DNA of 64,000 bases from Datisca glomerata (Eukaryota; Streptophyta; Magnoliopsida; Cucurbitales; Datiscaceae): assembly GCA_003255025.1 (NCBI GenBank), contig QANY01005876.1, forward strand, positions 882,843 through 946,842, given 5' to 3'. Numbering within the stretch: position 1 is the stretch's first letter; each line of letters begins with the position of its first letter. The position numbers and the translations under genes are program-made. Positions 44,801 through 58,440 of the stretch are shown here, piece by piece. Below the pieces are notes generated by a model, which worked only from the letters and a program-made list of their open reading frames with translations, was not told where the DNA came from and did no database searches.

Positions 44801-46982
44801 TATAGCAACGTGCATGCGACGCGGAGCGGCGATTGAAAAATCATTTTTTGAAAAAAAAAAAAAGAAATTCGGAGTCGCCACCAATCATTTTAGGGCGTGA
44901 TTGGTCACCCAAATTTAAAATCAAATATTTTGGTCTGCGAAAATTTAAAGTTGGTTCGGGAGTCATTTACATGTGGGGAAGGTATCAGCACCCCACACCG
45001 CCCATTATAAAAATGGTTACCAAATTTAATCAAATACTATCCAAATTATTTTTTTCTAAAAATAATGTTATAAAATATCAATTTTGAATGTCCCATTTGG
45101 CACATTTACATCATAAAAATGAGCAAATAAATTACCTTCAACGGGTGGCATAAAGTCTATTGAAATTTTTTTTAATCAAAGCGTTATTGGAGTTACTTTT
45201 GGTATCCTAAAAATAACTCCTCACCTCGATAATTCAAGAAATTTGTATCCCAAAATTCTAAAGTCCGTCATTGGATTTTTTTTAGTGAAAACTAAATAAA
45301 GAAATTTATAAAATTTAAATCGAATTGTTATGGTTTTAATTTACGAGTGTCAATTTTGATGTTAAAAGAATAAAATAATAATCACATACAACCGTGACAT
45401 ATGAAAATAATACATAAATAAATAAGAAGAGGTAACAACTATAAATATAAAAAAATAATAATGGAAATTAATGTTAGAGATGATAAATTTTAAAAAAAAA
45501 TATGCAGAGTGAAAATAATGAAACAAGACAGTGAAATAATTAAAAATAAATATAAAAATAAATTACAACAAACTAATAATATCTACTGAAAAATAATAGA
45601 AAAATAAACAAACATAAAAAACAAAAAATATATATATAAAAACAACAAAAAATAATTTTTTGGTAAATAACTTGATAATAAATTTTGTATATGTAAAATA
45701 AATTAATCTATAAAAACAATGCTAAATTTCATATGATTAGCATGAGTATGCTTTTTTTACTACATTGTCTATTAATTACCATTTTTATTTCTTCACCCAA
45801 TGCTAATCAAATAGCAAAAGAATGATCATGAATGGTAATTAATTTAAACAAGTATCACTAAAAATAAATAAATCATTTTATTTGAGATATAAATATATCA
45901 TTTTTTAGTTTGGATTACTTAATTTACTAATTACCATTTTTCCTTTCTTCCTTCATTGCTAGAAATGATCATGGATGGTAACTAGTTAAACAAGTGTCAC
46001 TAAATAAAATCCATAAAACTTTCAAAATAAAATAATTTTTGTTTGGGATATAAATAAACCATTTTTTTTATTTTGGACCACTTAGTTCACTAATTACTAT
46101 TTTTCCTTTCTTCCTTCATTACTAGGAATGATCATGGATGTTAACTAGTTCAAACATGTGTCACAAAAATGAAGGTCAAATTAAAAAAGAAAAGAAGAGA
46201 AGATTTGTAAGAACATAGAAAAATCAAAGCTTAAATATTTGCATAATCTTGTATAGAGGTTTTACTCTCTATTTTATGCATTTTTATGTATGAGAAATTA
46301 TCATAGGAGATCTTTTCATTAAATGTACACTTTCAACACATTAAATGGTTTATTTACATTGAGTTAATTTTACTCAAAATTTTATCTATTCTCATTGATT
46401 GAGTTGATAACAAAAAAAATATCATCGTCAAACTTGTAGAGAGATAAACGAAATAAAACTTAAGATTAAAAGTAGGAGAAATGATAAAGAATGAGCAAAC
46501 AAACCTATATATGAAAAATAAAACAAAGAAATATCAAATACATGAGTATGAAGAAGAGAGATGATTAATTAGAATGAACAAAATATATTGTAAGCTAAAA
46601 TGTAAGAGATTTGAACTACTTTAATAAAAAGAAAATGAGAAGATGGAAGATGAATAGAAATAAAAACTCTCATTCTTTCCCTCTTTCACTATTTTCTCAA
46701 AACCTCTCTTTCTCTCTCTAAAATCTCTTCTCTTCCTCACTCTCCCAAATCTCCATTTTAAAGTGAAGACTTCTCCTCTATTTATAGGCAAACTTAGAGC
46801 TTCACTTTTTAATTTTAGTCTTTTTGTTCCTTTTTTTTATTTTTAGTCCTTGAACAAATTTTCTTATTTTTAGGTATTGGGCTATTTTTCAAATCATACA
46901 CCTAGTCTTAAACTAGTATATGGGCAAAAAAATAAAATTTATATTTTTAAAGTATTGGAGTGGATAAAATACGGTATCTACA
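44801..46982 (-). repeat. 5' LTR of the gypsy element (2182 bp)
   Basis: On minus, starts TGTAGATACCGTATTTTATC and ends ACGTTGCTATA (the final CA has become TA). TATAAATAG at 46786-46778. Flanked outside by GTAGC (reverse complement of 46983-46987). It is 172 bp shorter than the other LTR, mostly because it lacks the minisatellite segment. Confidence 0.92.
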
Positions 46983-46989
46983 GCTACTC

Positions 46990-47998
46990 ATCCACTTCTT
47001 GTGTTTGTGTGATTATGTGAAAATTAGGAGGTGTGAAAACTACTTGATGCAAAATGATTTTCATACTTGGTTCTTCTTTCTTCTTCTTTTGTCGGTTTCT
47101 AACCAATTTAGCTACATCAACACCCTTCCCCTAGCATTGCCTGGTCAATGGAACCCTTTTTTTGCTGGTGATTGATTGGTGGTTGATGTCTTAATAGGTG
47201 GGACACGTGTCTTAATAGTAGGTTGAACAACAAATAAAATTTTTGGTTGAACGGTTGGCGGAATAGCATCCTCAACAATTCGCTGAACAACAGTTTCAAC
47301 TTGTGTTTAAAACAATTCAGTATCATAGAAATAAAATGATAATGAAATATGTTTATACTAATCAATATGATATTTAATAATTATATCAATAAGCTATCAA
47401 TAAATTACCTCCAAGTCGTCCAAACTCAGATTCGGTAAATCACTTTCGTCTTCAGTTCCTTTCTGTGGATTTGTTCCTTCTTGTGGATCCTTTTGTTGCA
47501 CATCCACGTTCTTAGCCAATACCTTCCTTAAATGATAGTAAAATCAAATTAATAAAAGTAAATAAATTATAGAAGTATATATATATATATATATATATTC
47601 AAAACACCGTATAAAATCTTTAATCACTGCCAATAATTTATTATTACCTTAACCTTCGAAATGCTCAATAACTCGTCCAACTTCGAGTTTATCTTTCCAA
47701 TCTCCAAGAAATATCTCTTCTCTATCTTGTCCAACCTAGACTCAATCAACGATGATGATGGTATTTTTTTCCTTTTTCCGGTTCAAAATCTCTTCAAACT
47801 CATTGTCATTGCGTTGAGCCTCACCCTTCTCTGGTTGTATATCAACAACCTGTTTACCCTTTGATTGAACTGATTTCGGCTCAAAGTCTATAGACTTTAA
47901 CTCATCAACGGTAGCTTCAAACTTATTGCTCACAAGCTTCATTTAGAAAATATAAATTGAATAGTTAATAACAAATAAAGAAGTAAATATATATATAG

Positions 47999-48036
<38 letters not shown>

Positions 48037-49100
48037 GTGTGTGTGTGTGTATGTCTGTATGTATATATATGTATGTATGTATGTATGTATATTAACTATA
48101 ATACTTACATTACTATTTTCGAAAACCATGTCACTCAAATCTTGTTTAACTGTCTGTAATTGATCCTTGGCTTATAGTCTCCCACTTTTTTGGAAAATAC
48201 CATCGGGGGTGTTGTCAATAAAGATATAGTCTCAAGCGCCCAAACAATTATTGCACGTGGGAAACCGTAAAACGCATGAGCAAAACTTTCCAGAAATTGT
48301 CCAATTTTCGCATACTCGCTATCGTTATATCAAAAGATAATTTCCCCCAATGATATAAATCAAACATCTCATCATTATGAACCAGCAGTAAATGAAGGGG
48401 TCAATGAGTATTGTTCATGTTTTAGGATCAATAGGTTTTCCAAACTATACAATTTTGCCAGCTTCACGATCGTGTCATCCTCATCATTCTTTGAAATTTT
48501 ACAAGTGTCAAAATAAAAATTAAGTTTCTTCCTAGACACTGTTTTATTATTCAAAGTATTTTTCCTTCAACCTCCTTTCCCCTATTTTTGCCCTATCCAC
48601 ATGCATCGATAATGTGCATTGTAAACCCGTGATAGCACCAAAATCCCTCATTGTAAATCTAGAAACTTTCTCATTGAAATCAAAGTACATAACATATGTC
48701 CTATCATGGTGGCACTGCTTCCGAGCTATGTGTAACCATAGTTGTGCTGAAAATTTGTTAATTTTCAAATCAAGAAAGTGACCAAAACAACATGTTCGAA
48801 ATGTATCTCTTTGCTTCTCGGTTAGAGATAGGTTGACATGGTCCATGATTGTTGCTTTTGAAAACAGGTTCAGCATCTGGTTCTTGTTCCAATTCTCATC
48901 TCGAACAATCAATTTTAGTCCCTAAAAAATATATAATATTCATTAACCATCTTTCTCAAGAAATATGTTAATAATCAACCAATTATTGTCTCATACTGAC
49001 CTCATTTTGTTGATCTTGGTTATACGCAATCGTCACTTACCGGATGATTTTTCAGATGATTTTGATGCTTCCACGTCTTTTGATGAATTATTTTCCGTCA
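46990..49100 (-). pseudogene. second DUF1985 gene (MULE-2)
   Basis: On the minus strand a first exon starts at about 49100 (MTENNSSKDVEASKSSEKSSG) and ends at a GTAAG donor. The main exon 48912-48547 holds DUF1985: CCFGHFLDLKINKFSAQLW and VSRFTMRDFGAITGLQC. Downstream pieces at 47942-47742 and 47360-47000 are Lys/Glu/Pro/Thr-rich linker sequence (VQSKGKQVVDIQPEKG, PTNQ). No C48 peptidase domain is visible before the gypsy LTR at 46982. A compound microsatellite lies in an intron. It is related to, but distinct from, the MULE-1 gene. With the inversion undone it lies downstream of the MULE-2 transposase, tail to tail. Confidence 0.68.
47998..48092. repeat. compound microsatellite (AC)n(AT)n(GT)n(TATG)n
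   Basis: The AC and GT runs are complementary around an AT core, so the tract is one large inverted repeat able to form a cruciform. A (TA)n run at 47577-47599 lies nearby. Confidence 0.95.
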
Positions 49101-50500
49101 TCGTTAATGCTACTGTGAAATAACAAAAGAAGCTAATATCAACAACTTATGGTTAAATAGAATCAATAACACATTGACTCAAACATGTTAAAATACATTA
49201 TTAAATCTCAGCTATTTAACAACAAATTCTACATATATACATAATAGTCAATCAGTCATTTCAATTATTGATACCATCATTAAAATATTAAACAGAATAT
49301 CGAACTACGACTTTACATATACAAATCACCTTCGTCTATCAAAACATTGTCACACACATGCATGTCTGGAATCAAGATTTTTTTTAATGTTCATGTCATT
49401 AATCAATATTCATCAATATTTTATATTTTAAAGTTTCCACATAATTTATCAAAGAAATACTTTTCTTACATGCTTGTTGGATCAAATAGCATTAGTATGA
49501 CCATTAAATCAGTTTTGATTAGAAACTTTGAAATATTTTCATAGCTTAATCAAGAAATTGTGTTTTGTTAAATGTCAATAATATTCGGTATATAATAGTC
49601 GATAAATAAAAAGAAAAGAAAAATAATCAACAAATTACCTCTTCTTTCTTCTTCAAATACTGAACAATATTTGCTTGACGAAAGTAACCACAAGCTTCTT
49701 CGTCGACGTCAGTGGAGGAGAGAGGTTTTCAGGACTGTTCTTGAGAGTGATGGTTTGGGTTTGATTTTTTTGTTTGAACTTTTTCTTTTGTTGATGGATG
49801 GTTTTCTACCTTGGTTAGGGTTATTGATGGTAGTTAGAAGGGTTAGGTTAGTGGTAGTTACCGTATATTAGTTTAAGATTTTCTTTTTCTTTTTATTGAT
49901 TCAAATTGCTGATTTTGATAATTGCAATTAATTCGTGTTTTTTATGATTTATCTACATCCTGTTATTTACCATGTAAGTGGTGTGATTATAGGGATTGTT
50001 TAAGATTGGTTACGTTGAGATCCTATCCTTATTCGGTGATTAAGTAGTTTTCAAAAATTTAAATTATATGTAATTATGGTAAATAATTTATTAGCTATTC
50101 AGTATTTTTTAATGAACTTTTATTGGTTGTTTTCAAATTTCTGTTTTGGTTCATTAAATTCAATGTTGTTGATGATTCTAATTTCTTTTCTGGTTAATAT
50201 TTAGGCGGGATGGTGGGTACATTCAATTTTTAAATTGTAACAATATATATTTATTGATCGTTTATTTTATTTATATTTATTAACGTGATATATTTCAATT
50301 TATATATTTTATTGATAATGGATTATATATTCACTGATTTCTAGGGATTTTATTTGTGTTTGTTGTTAAATTTAAATTTCAATTGACCATTTATTGCCGG
50401 GTTGTGTTGATAATGGTATCAATATAAATTTTAAAATTATAAAATATATACTTTCCATAATTGTAGGGTATGTAGTCCAGTATATCAATAACTTATTTTA
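49101..50500. other. AT-rich flank of the second DUF1985 gene
   Basis: Probably the 5' flank of the gene and the right side of MULE-2. I could not define a terminal inverted repeat. No other gene seen. Confidence 0.4.
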
Positions 50501-53500
50501 TATTGACAGACGTTGAAAGGGAAGTTGCTTTAGATAGATTAAGGGTATTTTAGTCTAAATTTATTGAAACCTACTATTTATCTACAAGTTTTAAAAGCCG
50601 GCCATTTCTCAATATACTACTACTAATATTGAATATATTGAAAAAAATTCTTATAAAATAGCCAAGGTTTATGGGCATACTAACCAAAAATACATTTCTT
50701 TCTATTATACACATTTACTATCATTAAGTTTAAAAAAATTTGATAACTCCCATGAGTCATAAAGAAACCAATTAAAGGTCTCATTTAATGATATATTTTT
50801 TTTTAAATTTCCTTTAATTTCATCTCTCTCATTATATATTATATATTTAATATAATACAATATAATATATAGAATATATAGAATATATTGTATATAATAT
50901 GTGTGTAACTTATATNTGTATATATATATATAATGAGCCCGAGAGATGGGGAATAGAGAGAGATTACGGTTTAGATATATATAACTAATAAATGTGGTGA
51001 AAAAAACAAGACAATTTGATATGAGAGAGAAAAATGATGATTAAATATATACATTTAAAATAAAAATAGTATATTAGTAACTAATTAAATAAGAAAATTA
51101 TTAAATTTAATTCAATTTACTAGATTAATTATTTTTTCTAAAAAGGTGTATGCTTGATGTTTTTTAAAATGTGTGTACAAAAATGAATTTAGAACTGAAA
51201 ATTTATCTAAATAGTATCAATTTTATAGATTTATTATAATATGGTTAATCATGTAGAAAGCCTAAAAACTGAACTACAAATTTAGCCCTTCTATTAGATA
51301 TTTAGTAAAATGACCTTTTAGCCCATCTATTATATTTATAGCAACTAATACAAAAAAAATCCCAAAATTAATCATCTCCAGCCCCTCATTCCTCTATCCT
51401 TCTCCGACTCTCTCACCGAATCAAGTCACTCAGTCGTCGACCACAACACAACCGGCCATCGCGTAACCTTTTTTATCACAAGTTACTTTGCAATTTCTTC
51501 AACCATCCTGTGTTGGAGATAGAGCTTGAGTTTTTCATTCTCGCGACTCATTTAAGTTGATTTTTTTGCTCACTCTGAGATTTTTCTATGGTCTTTATTG
51601 TTGTGGATATTCTTGTTGGTGTTTTTTGCTGCCATTTCATGGGTGGCAGATCCTGAAAACCTTCATATGATATAAACAGCTTTTACCATGTGTAACAAAT
51701 TGTTTACCTTATAAAATCAAGCAATCAAGTTGTTTACTGAGTAGACACATTGTTTCCCTAAGTAAACAAAATGCTTACTAAGTGAACGCATTGTTTATTC
51801 GATATGAATAGTTTGTCTACTAATAAAAATGTTGTTTTCTATATGTAAAAACATATTATTACCATTCCTGAAACAGAAGAAGATAACCTGATTAATATTT
51901 ATTTAAAATGGTTATTTTTGTAGTTGAAAAGCTTAAGGGTCATTTTTGCATTCAAAATTTAAAATATGGCTATTCACTATGATTTTCGGGTAGAGCTACA
52001 AGATTGACCCTAAAATAAAACTCAATTTTAGCCCAACTATTTTATGTGAAGTAAAAATGGCCTATTATCATCATACTAAACATAAAAACAAAGTCAGGAT
52101 GTTGAATTCAATGGTGAACACTTGGTTTGAGGTAATTTTTACCATTGAATAAGCCAAGGTCTTGACTAGGTAAAGCGTTTTGGGGGCGCGGCGCTTTGGT
52201 GCATGGATTCTCAGATGATTTTCCTTCATCTTATTCAATTTGATTACGGTTAATATCTTGATACTCCTCTTAGTTGTGATCTATAATTAATTTATCCCCC
52301 ATAAGCTTCAACCCCTTCCCTATTGGTATCTAAACCCTCTCTGTAATAAAAAACCTGCATCTGTCCGAAATTTCGTGATAACGGGTGTTAAAAGGCATTT
52401 TATCCTAAAAGCACCCCTGTACTGTTACTTTGAGGGGGTAAATTGATTTTGTATTAGGATTTAAGGAGCATTAGGATATATACCCAAATATATATATATA
52501 NATATATATATATATAAAGTATTAATTCAAAATTTTATTATGCAACACACCTATTTCACAATTCTTCTACAATTTATTTCTGTTATGAATTTTGTTGAAA
52601 TTAAGCCGCAAAACTTGAATAGGTTATGGGGAATCAGATCTTACAATAAAGATGGCAAGGTATAGGTCCAACAGCAGTATAATCTTTCACGAAAAGTAAT
52701 GCCTCGATAATCAAACATGAAAAAGAATCTTCAAAATGCTTCGAGAAGCACTAATCACACTGCCAGAATGATCTCAAATAAAGCTCTATGCTCCATATCC
52801 ACCCATGTTAATTGTCTTGTTTACATTAAGTTTGAAACATCACTCGGGAGGAATAACCAAATTGGACTCGCATGCAATGCATATTTTCAAGATCTAGTAT
52901 ACATGAGTGGGGATTAAAAAATTTGATTGACCAAATAGTTCTCAAATTGAAATCTATAAAACACGATTAGCCTTTCATTTTATTTCATTCTTTAATAAAT
53001 TTTAGTGATATATTTGATTAATTTTTATATAAACCTTTTAATGACCTAAGACAAATTTATTGTTCTAATAGTCTCATTACTAATACATAACCAAAGAACA
53101 AATCCAACATAAAAAAATTGTATGTCATGAATCAAACTTATTGTTATTTGTGACCTATTCATTAAGAAAGATTAAATACTTTAAATTGAGATATTATGTT
53201 AAGAAAAAAATCAGATTGTTGAAGTTTTATATAACATTTTCACTGCTACTTTTGTCCATTTTACCTTTTTGTTCATGATATATGAGTTATATATTAATTA
53301 TTATTTCATTATTTCTTTGCAAAGAGAGGTAGCAAGATGTTTTAAATGCTACAACTTTTTTATTTTATTTTATTATTTTGAAATTAAAATTTTGAACAAA
53401 TTCTTTCCCTGTCTTATTCTTCTTACAAATTATTTGGGTTAACATATTAATATCCCTCAAATTTTGATCCAAAATCAATTTACTCTCTTAATTGTCAGGG

Positions 53501-55887
53501 AAATTTTAGGTACCAATAAAGAATGGGTTGAAGTTTAGTAGAATAAATTGATTTTGGATCAAAATTTAAATTTAAAGAGTATTCTCACGTTAACTATTTT
53601 TTAACTATTCTTGTCGAAGAACAAGTTTAGGAGATATTTTGATGTTAACCCGTTTTTTAATTATATTTTGTCAAAAGAATTTTTTATATAGATTCATCCT
53701 CATCCTCATCTACATATTCTTCCATTTATTTTCATTATTTTCACTCTATGTAAAAGCGCCGTTTACAATAACATTGAGCAGTCTGTTTACTTAGTGAACA
53801 GTCTATTTAAATAGAGTAAGCAGTCAATTTAAATAAGGCAAACGGAATTTTTATGCTATGGAACCATAATGTTTACTAGTTAAACAGACTGCTTACTCTC
53901 TTTAAACAAACTACTTACTCAATTTAAACAGTGGAGAACTATAAAAATGATAAATTTTTCAGTTCAAACTGTAAAAACGGTTAAAAAACTTTTTTTTTAT
54001 AAAAATGACCGAAGTAATGTAAATAGCTTGTTTACATCTGTGTAATTTTTGTAAATAAATTTATTACTTCATTCATTTTTTTTTTAAAAATTGATAATTT
54101 TTACGGTTTGATATCAGAAAGTTGACGTTTAGTTTGAGTCAGAGAATTAACTTTGATTATCATTTTCTATTTAAACAATTTGTTCACTAACTAAATAGAT
54201 TGCTTTCACTAACTAAATGGATTACGTAATGAAAACAACTTACTTACTATGCGTCAAGAAGAAGATTGTAACCGCGAACATCGTCGTTGCAACCAGCGAG
54301 ACCGGAATCCCAAGTACCTCTGTCGGCAACCCCCTCATCCCCTCGTCCACGAGCACCATGTTTTTAAAGCCTTTGTTTATTAAGTATGATGAGGACATAA
54401 AAGTAAAACAACCTTTCTAAATCCCGAGTACGCTGTTAACAACCACCTCTTCAAGTACCGCTGTCAACAACCACCGCGTCCCCTCCTTCACGACTCACGA
54501 GCGCTACATTTTAAAATTTTTGTTTACTAAGGACGATGAGGATATAAATGTAAAACAACATTTAAATTAATACTTCCTTAAAAATGTAGGTTATTTTTGC
54601 TGATAACACTTTAGGTGAGCTACTTTTGCAACTAAAACATAAAAAGGGACTATTTAGTATATTTTTGTTATTTTATCGTTTTAGGCAAATATGCTCAATG
54701 AAACATCATTCTGTTATATAATCGCAATAAATTAGGACTCTTCATTTTTCAAAAAGTCAACAAAATTAGAAAATTAAATTTTAAAAATCATGCTTGCCAT
54801 TCTCATTAAAGGAATTTCAAAATTCTTGAAAATTAAAAAAGTTAACGAACTGATTTTGATTTTGAAATACAAATGATACCAACAAATGACGTGTAGTAAT
54901 AAAATGTTTTACGTATATTATAATATTTTACTTAAAAAAAAGCAATAATTTTTTTTTGTACAGATTCATGTACAGAATATGTAAAAGAAAAAATGATAAA
55001 ATGGTGTTCAATGATAATATTTGTATATATATCTAGTATATTTAAAATAAAATAAGTGTCTAGTGTTATTTCTAAATGAAAAATACATTAATAGATTTAT
55101 TTAAATATTGAATAGTATGATAAAAAAAATTTACCTAGTAATCTATAAGTTTATTACACTCACTAAAAGTTTATTACACTCAAAATACAGACAGTAAGTA
55201 TTAACTTATAGTACTAAATATTTTTATTAATAGTCTATAAATTATTTTGTGTATAATTTTGTAAATATTTATTATCTGCATAATGATTATTTGTTTGAAT
55301 TTTACATAAATAATTATTATATATTAAAAATAATTACAAAAAAAGTGTGTATAATTATTATTAATAGTCTAAAACCTGTTTTTCATGTAATATACGCAAA
55401 TGGCTATTACAAGATAACGTGCAGTACAACGTAAAAAAATTTATATAAAAAACTTCTAAAATAGAGTCAAAATAAAATTAAATCTAAACGTGATATTTGA
55501 CTAAAAATCATAATTTCAAGGGATGTCACCATTCATATGTATCTATATTATATTAAAACAAGATTAAAGATGAGGAACTTTGATTTTTATTATTACCCTT
55601 CAAATTTTCTTAAGATATTATACAAGTTAGGTATATCACCTATTTTTTCATTTACTTTCTTTGAATAATTTTGTAATAGTTTATAAATTAAGTATGTTTA
55701 TCATATTGTATAATCAGGAACATGAATATCCGTAAAAGTTAATGTGAATATCTTTTATTTATAAAAAAAATATTTATATTTCGTTAATAATAATTTGTTT
55801 AGTAGTAATTTATAAAACTTATATCATGTGCTATTTATGTTATTAGCAATATAAAATTTCAAACAAATGAATTTAGAGAAAGACATT
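50501..55887. other. AT-rich intergenic region
   Basis: No gene recognised. Contains TA tracts with single undetermined bases at 50916 and 52501, clusters of a GTTTACTNAGTNAAC-like motif at 51710-51850 and 53770-54235, and the duplication at 54306-54560. The shared beginnings at 51290 and 52030 (TTTAGCCC..CTATT) may be remnants of a non-autonomous element. Confidence 0.5.
54306..54560. repeat. imperfect tandem duplication, period about 139 bp
   Basis: AAGTACCTCTGTCGGCAACC...GATGAGGACATAAAAGTAAAACAAC is followed by AAGTACCGCTGTCAACAACC...GATGAGGATATAAATGTAAAACAAC. Confidence 0.85.
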
Positions 55888-56607
55888 TGTTATGGATATT
55901 TTTCCAAGCACCAATGACAAGGCAACACACATCGCACTGTAGCAAAAAGACAACGACGAGGGAAAGTGTCGAAGGAGAAGAACTAACCTCTGTTAGTTAG
56001 CCCCAATGGAGCTCGGGTCGCACCGACTTAAGCATAAGCGAGACAACACAAATGGAATCCACAAAGAGAGCTCAGTTAACCTTGTGTAATAAGATCATCA
56101 TTACTCACCGAAAATAACATCCTAGATGGCACCTTCCTACACGCCCGAGCACCTAACATGTCCAATCACCGCGGCAGGATATCATATCAGCCTCTGATAT
56201 GTCACCTCAAAAGCACGTCAACAGTTTAATGCCCATCACTTTATGTCAAAAGGTCACCTCCCTCATGTCCAATCGAAGACAGATATTGTATCCCAGGAAA
56301 CGTCCCTAACATGCTCCCGGAGATTCTTCAACATGCTTCCGGGGATTCTTCGACATGCTTCCTCCATAAAACTTCAAGTACAAATACTCTCATCTACTAG
56401 AGAGAGGTAAGTCATTTCTCCCCTAAGAAAATTTTGTCAAAATAATATCAAGATACTAACTTATGCATCGGAGACCTTAAGGCAACCACCCCTGGTTCTC
56501 CTCACTTTGGGTTATTTGTTTGTATTTTACAGATCCTCGGCCAAGAGGACAATCGTACTTAGCAAGAAAGACAAGTATCAGTACTGTTGCAATTGTCGCC
56601 ATCAACA
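55888..56607 (+). repeat. left LTR (720 bp)
   Basis: TGTTATGGATATTTTTCCAA... to CCATCAACA. Homologous to 60130-60884. Confidence 0.92.
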
Positions 56608-56608
56608 A

Positions 56609-56627
56609 TTGGCACCGTCTGTGGGAT
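56609..56627 (+). other. primer-binding site
   Basis: TTGGCACCGTCTGTGGGAT directly after the left LTR, close to the TTGGCGCCGTCTGTGGGA site common in plant gypsy elements. Confidence 0.8.
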
Positions 56628-57889
56628 GACGATAAAAATCATTTTTATTCAAAGCACTTGAAACCTCTTCTCTCCCACAAGGAGGGGATAATTTTAGCAT
56701 CCTACACCGATGAAGTCCAAACAAGAGGGAGGATTCACCCTTCCCCCAACGGAAGAAGGACCTTCTTCCATCATAATGATTATACGACAAAGGAAGAAGG
56801 ATATGGTGGTTGTAACCTTTGAGGTAACCAGGACAGTGAGGGAAGACGTGCTAAACATCGCACAAGTCATGACAATCTCTTGCACAAAAATGGTCCTCTC
56901 CCATGACTCAAAGGCCCATTGGCGGAGTCGCAACACACTCCGAGAAAACTAGGACCAGGAAAAGGTGAGACGACACCTTAACTTAGAGATACTTCCACCC
57001 TCCGAGAAAACTAGGACCAACATGAAACCCAGCTTGGGATGGCCAAGCTCCCCCTTTGTAAGGTTCTGGTTGGGGTCATCCTAGGAAGATGACGGAGGAG
57101 ATTGAGACCGCTGAAGAAAAAATGAAGGAAGATACCCCTATAGGACCTTCTGAAGGTAATATGTGAGCAGCTGTAGAAGATGGAGGAAAATATCAGTAGG
57201 CCACCATCCGCCCAACTCGTTGGTGGCATGGATAAATGGGGCAGAGGTCATTCCCAGTTGAAATACGGAGCCTTGAATCAATCCACTACAACAGGCATTT
57301 CCCAACTCTGACGCCCTGTATCATTACGCTGGCTTGCAAGCCATGTAAAAATCTAAAGCCCCACTGAGAGGCTAAGAACAGTCATAAGACCTCTTACACT
57401 AGTTTTCAACAAGATCAGGCTTTACTAGAAAGGCATGCGAGCATGTCCCTCCCAAGCTCTCACATGAAGTGGACGAACTCATAGGTGTGAAGTAGCCTGT
57501 AGATGACACACTGCCCGGGGAATAACCCTTGGGAAGAACTTGAGGGCATGGTCAATCATCCATGAGTAGAATGTGGAGCTCATCTCACCATTACGGTAAA
57601 GTTGAAGCTTAGAAAGAAGGACGCCCTAACAAGAGACGGAGAGCGGCAGCCCGAGAAGTAAGAGGCTGAATCATCTTTGGTTCCACCTCGTCCTTCTTCC
57701 CCCAATCAGAGTAGAGGAAGTGGCCTCTTTTTTAAACGGACAACGTCAAGGTGTAACGGACAACAGAGATTGTACACAGCGGCATTTGTCAAATAAAAGG
57801 AAAACTTTGACTCCTCCACAACATCGATGAAGGATTAAAAGTGAGGACTGGTGCATCATTCTAGCCCATCATTCAGAAATAAAAAGTGA

Positions 57890-58440
57890 TAACTGGAGGG
57901 ACAATATAGCCCACCAGTCAGGATTGAAAAGTGGTCTTACAAGCACTATAGCTCGCTACACGGGATAAATTTCTAGCTAGAGCAGGCACGTCTGACTAGA
58001 TATCATGATAAAAAATGATGTATGCTGAGCACCCTAGTTCACCAAACGGGATTGAGGGTCTAGCCAAAGCAGGCACACCTAGAAAAATATCAAAGTTAAA
58101 AAAGAGATGTATGTCGAGCACTCTAGCTCGTCAGACGAGATTAAGAATCTAGCCAAAGTAGTCACGCCTGGCTATACGCCATAGGTGAGATTTTTTTGCC
58201 GAGCACTCTAGCTTTCCAGACGGAATGAGGCCCTACCAGAGTAGGAATGCGTCGCTAGAATTATGAGGAAGAAGTATCCACCAAGAGCTTTAACTCGTCG
58301 GTGGAATAAGGATTTTTCCAGAGCAGGAATGGCTAGATAGGCGTCAAAGGACAGTTCCTCTCACGAAGGACCCAAGGAAAAGAATTGGGGTCGCATTCTA
58401 AATCGCCATACCAGGAAAAAGCTAAACTAAGATAAGGTAT
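57890..58440 (+). repeat. 82-90-bp tandem repeat inside the LTR element
   Basis: About six diverged units marked by GAGCACTCTAGCTC, CAGACGGGAT, and CTAGCCAAAGCAGGCACGCCT. Marker spacings (57973, 58060, 58149, 58231, 58313) are 82-89 bp. Confidence 0.85.

Larger units (their letters stand above)
44476..46982 (-). mobile_element. Tat/Ogre-type gypsy element, 5' part
   Basis: On the minus strand: LTR (46982-44801), primer-binding site (44797-44781) and about 300 bp of non-coding leader, truncated at about 44476 against MULE-1 palindromes. The LTR is homologous to 28524-30877. No gag. Taken with 22358-30877 it makes one element lacking most of gag. Confidence 0.88.

Noticed and set aside
30878..46987. 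Interpreting the two large LTRs as two independent solo LTRs
   Set aside because: One is joined to internal 3' sequence and the other to PBS and leader, so neither is solo, and their outer flanks agree (GTAGC).
41500..52501. Single undetermined bases at 41500, 50916 and 52501
   Set aside because: All lie in TA runs; most likely assembly ambiguity, not biology.
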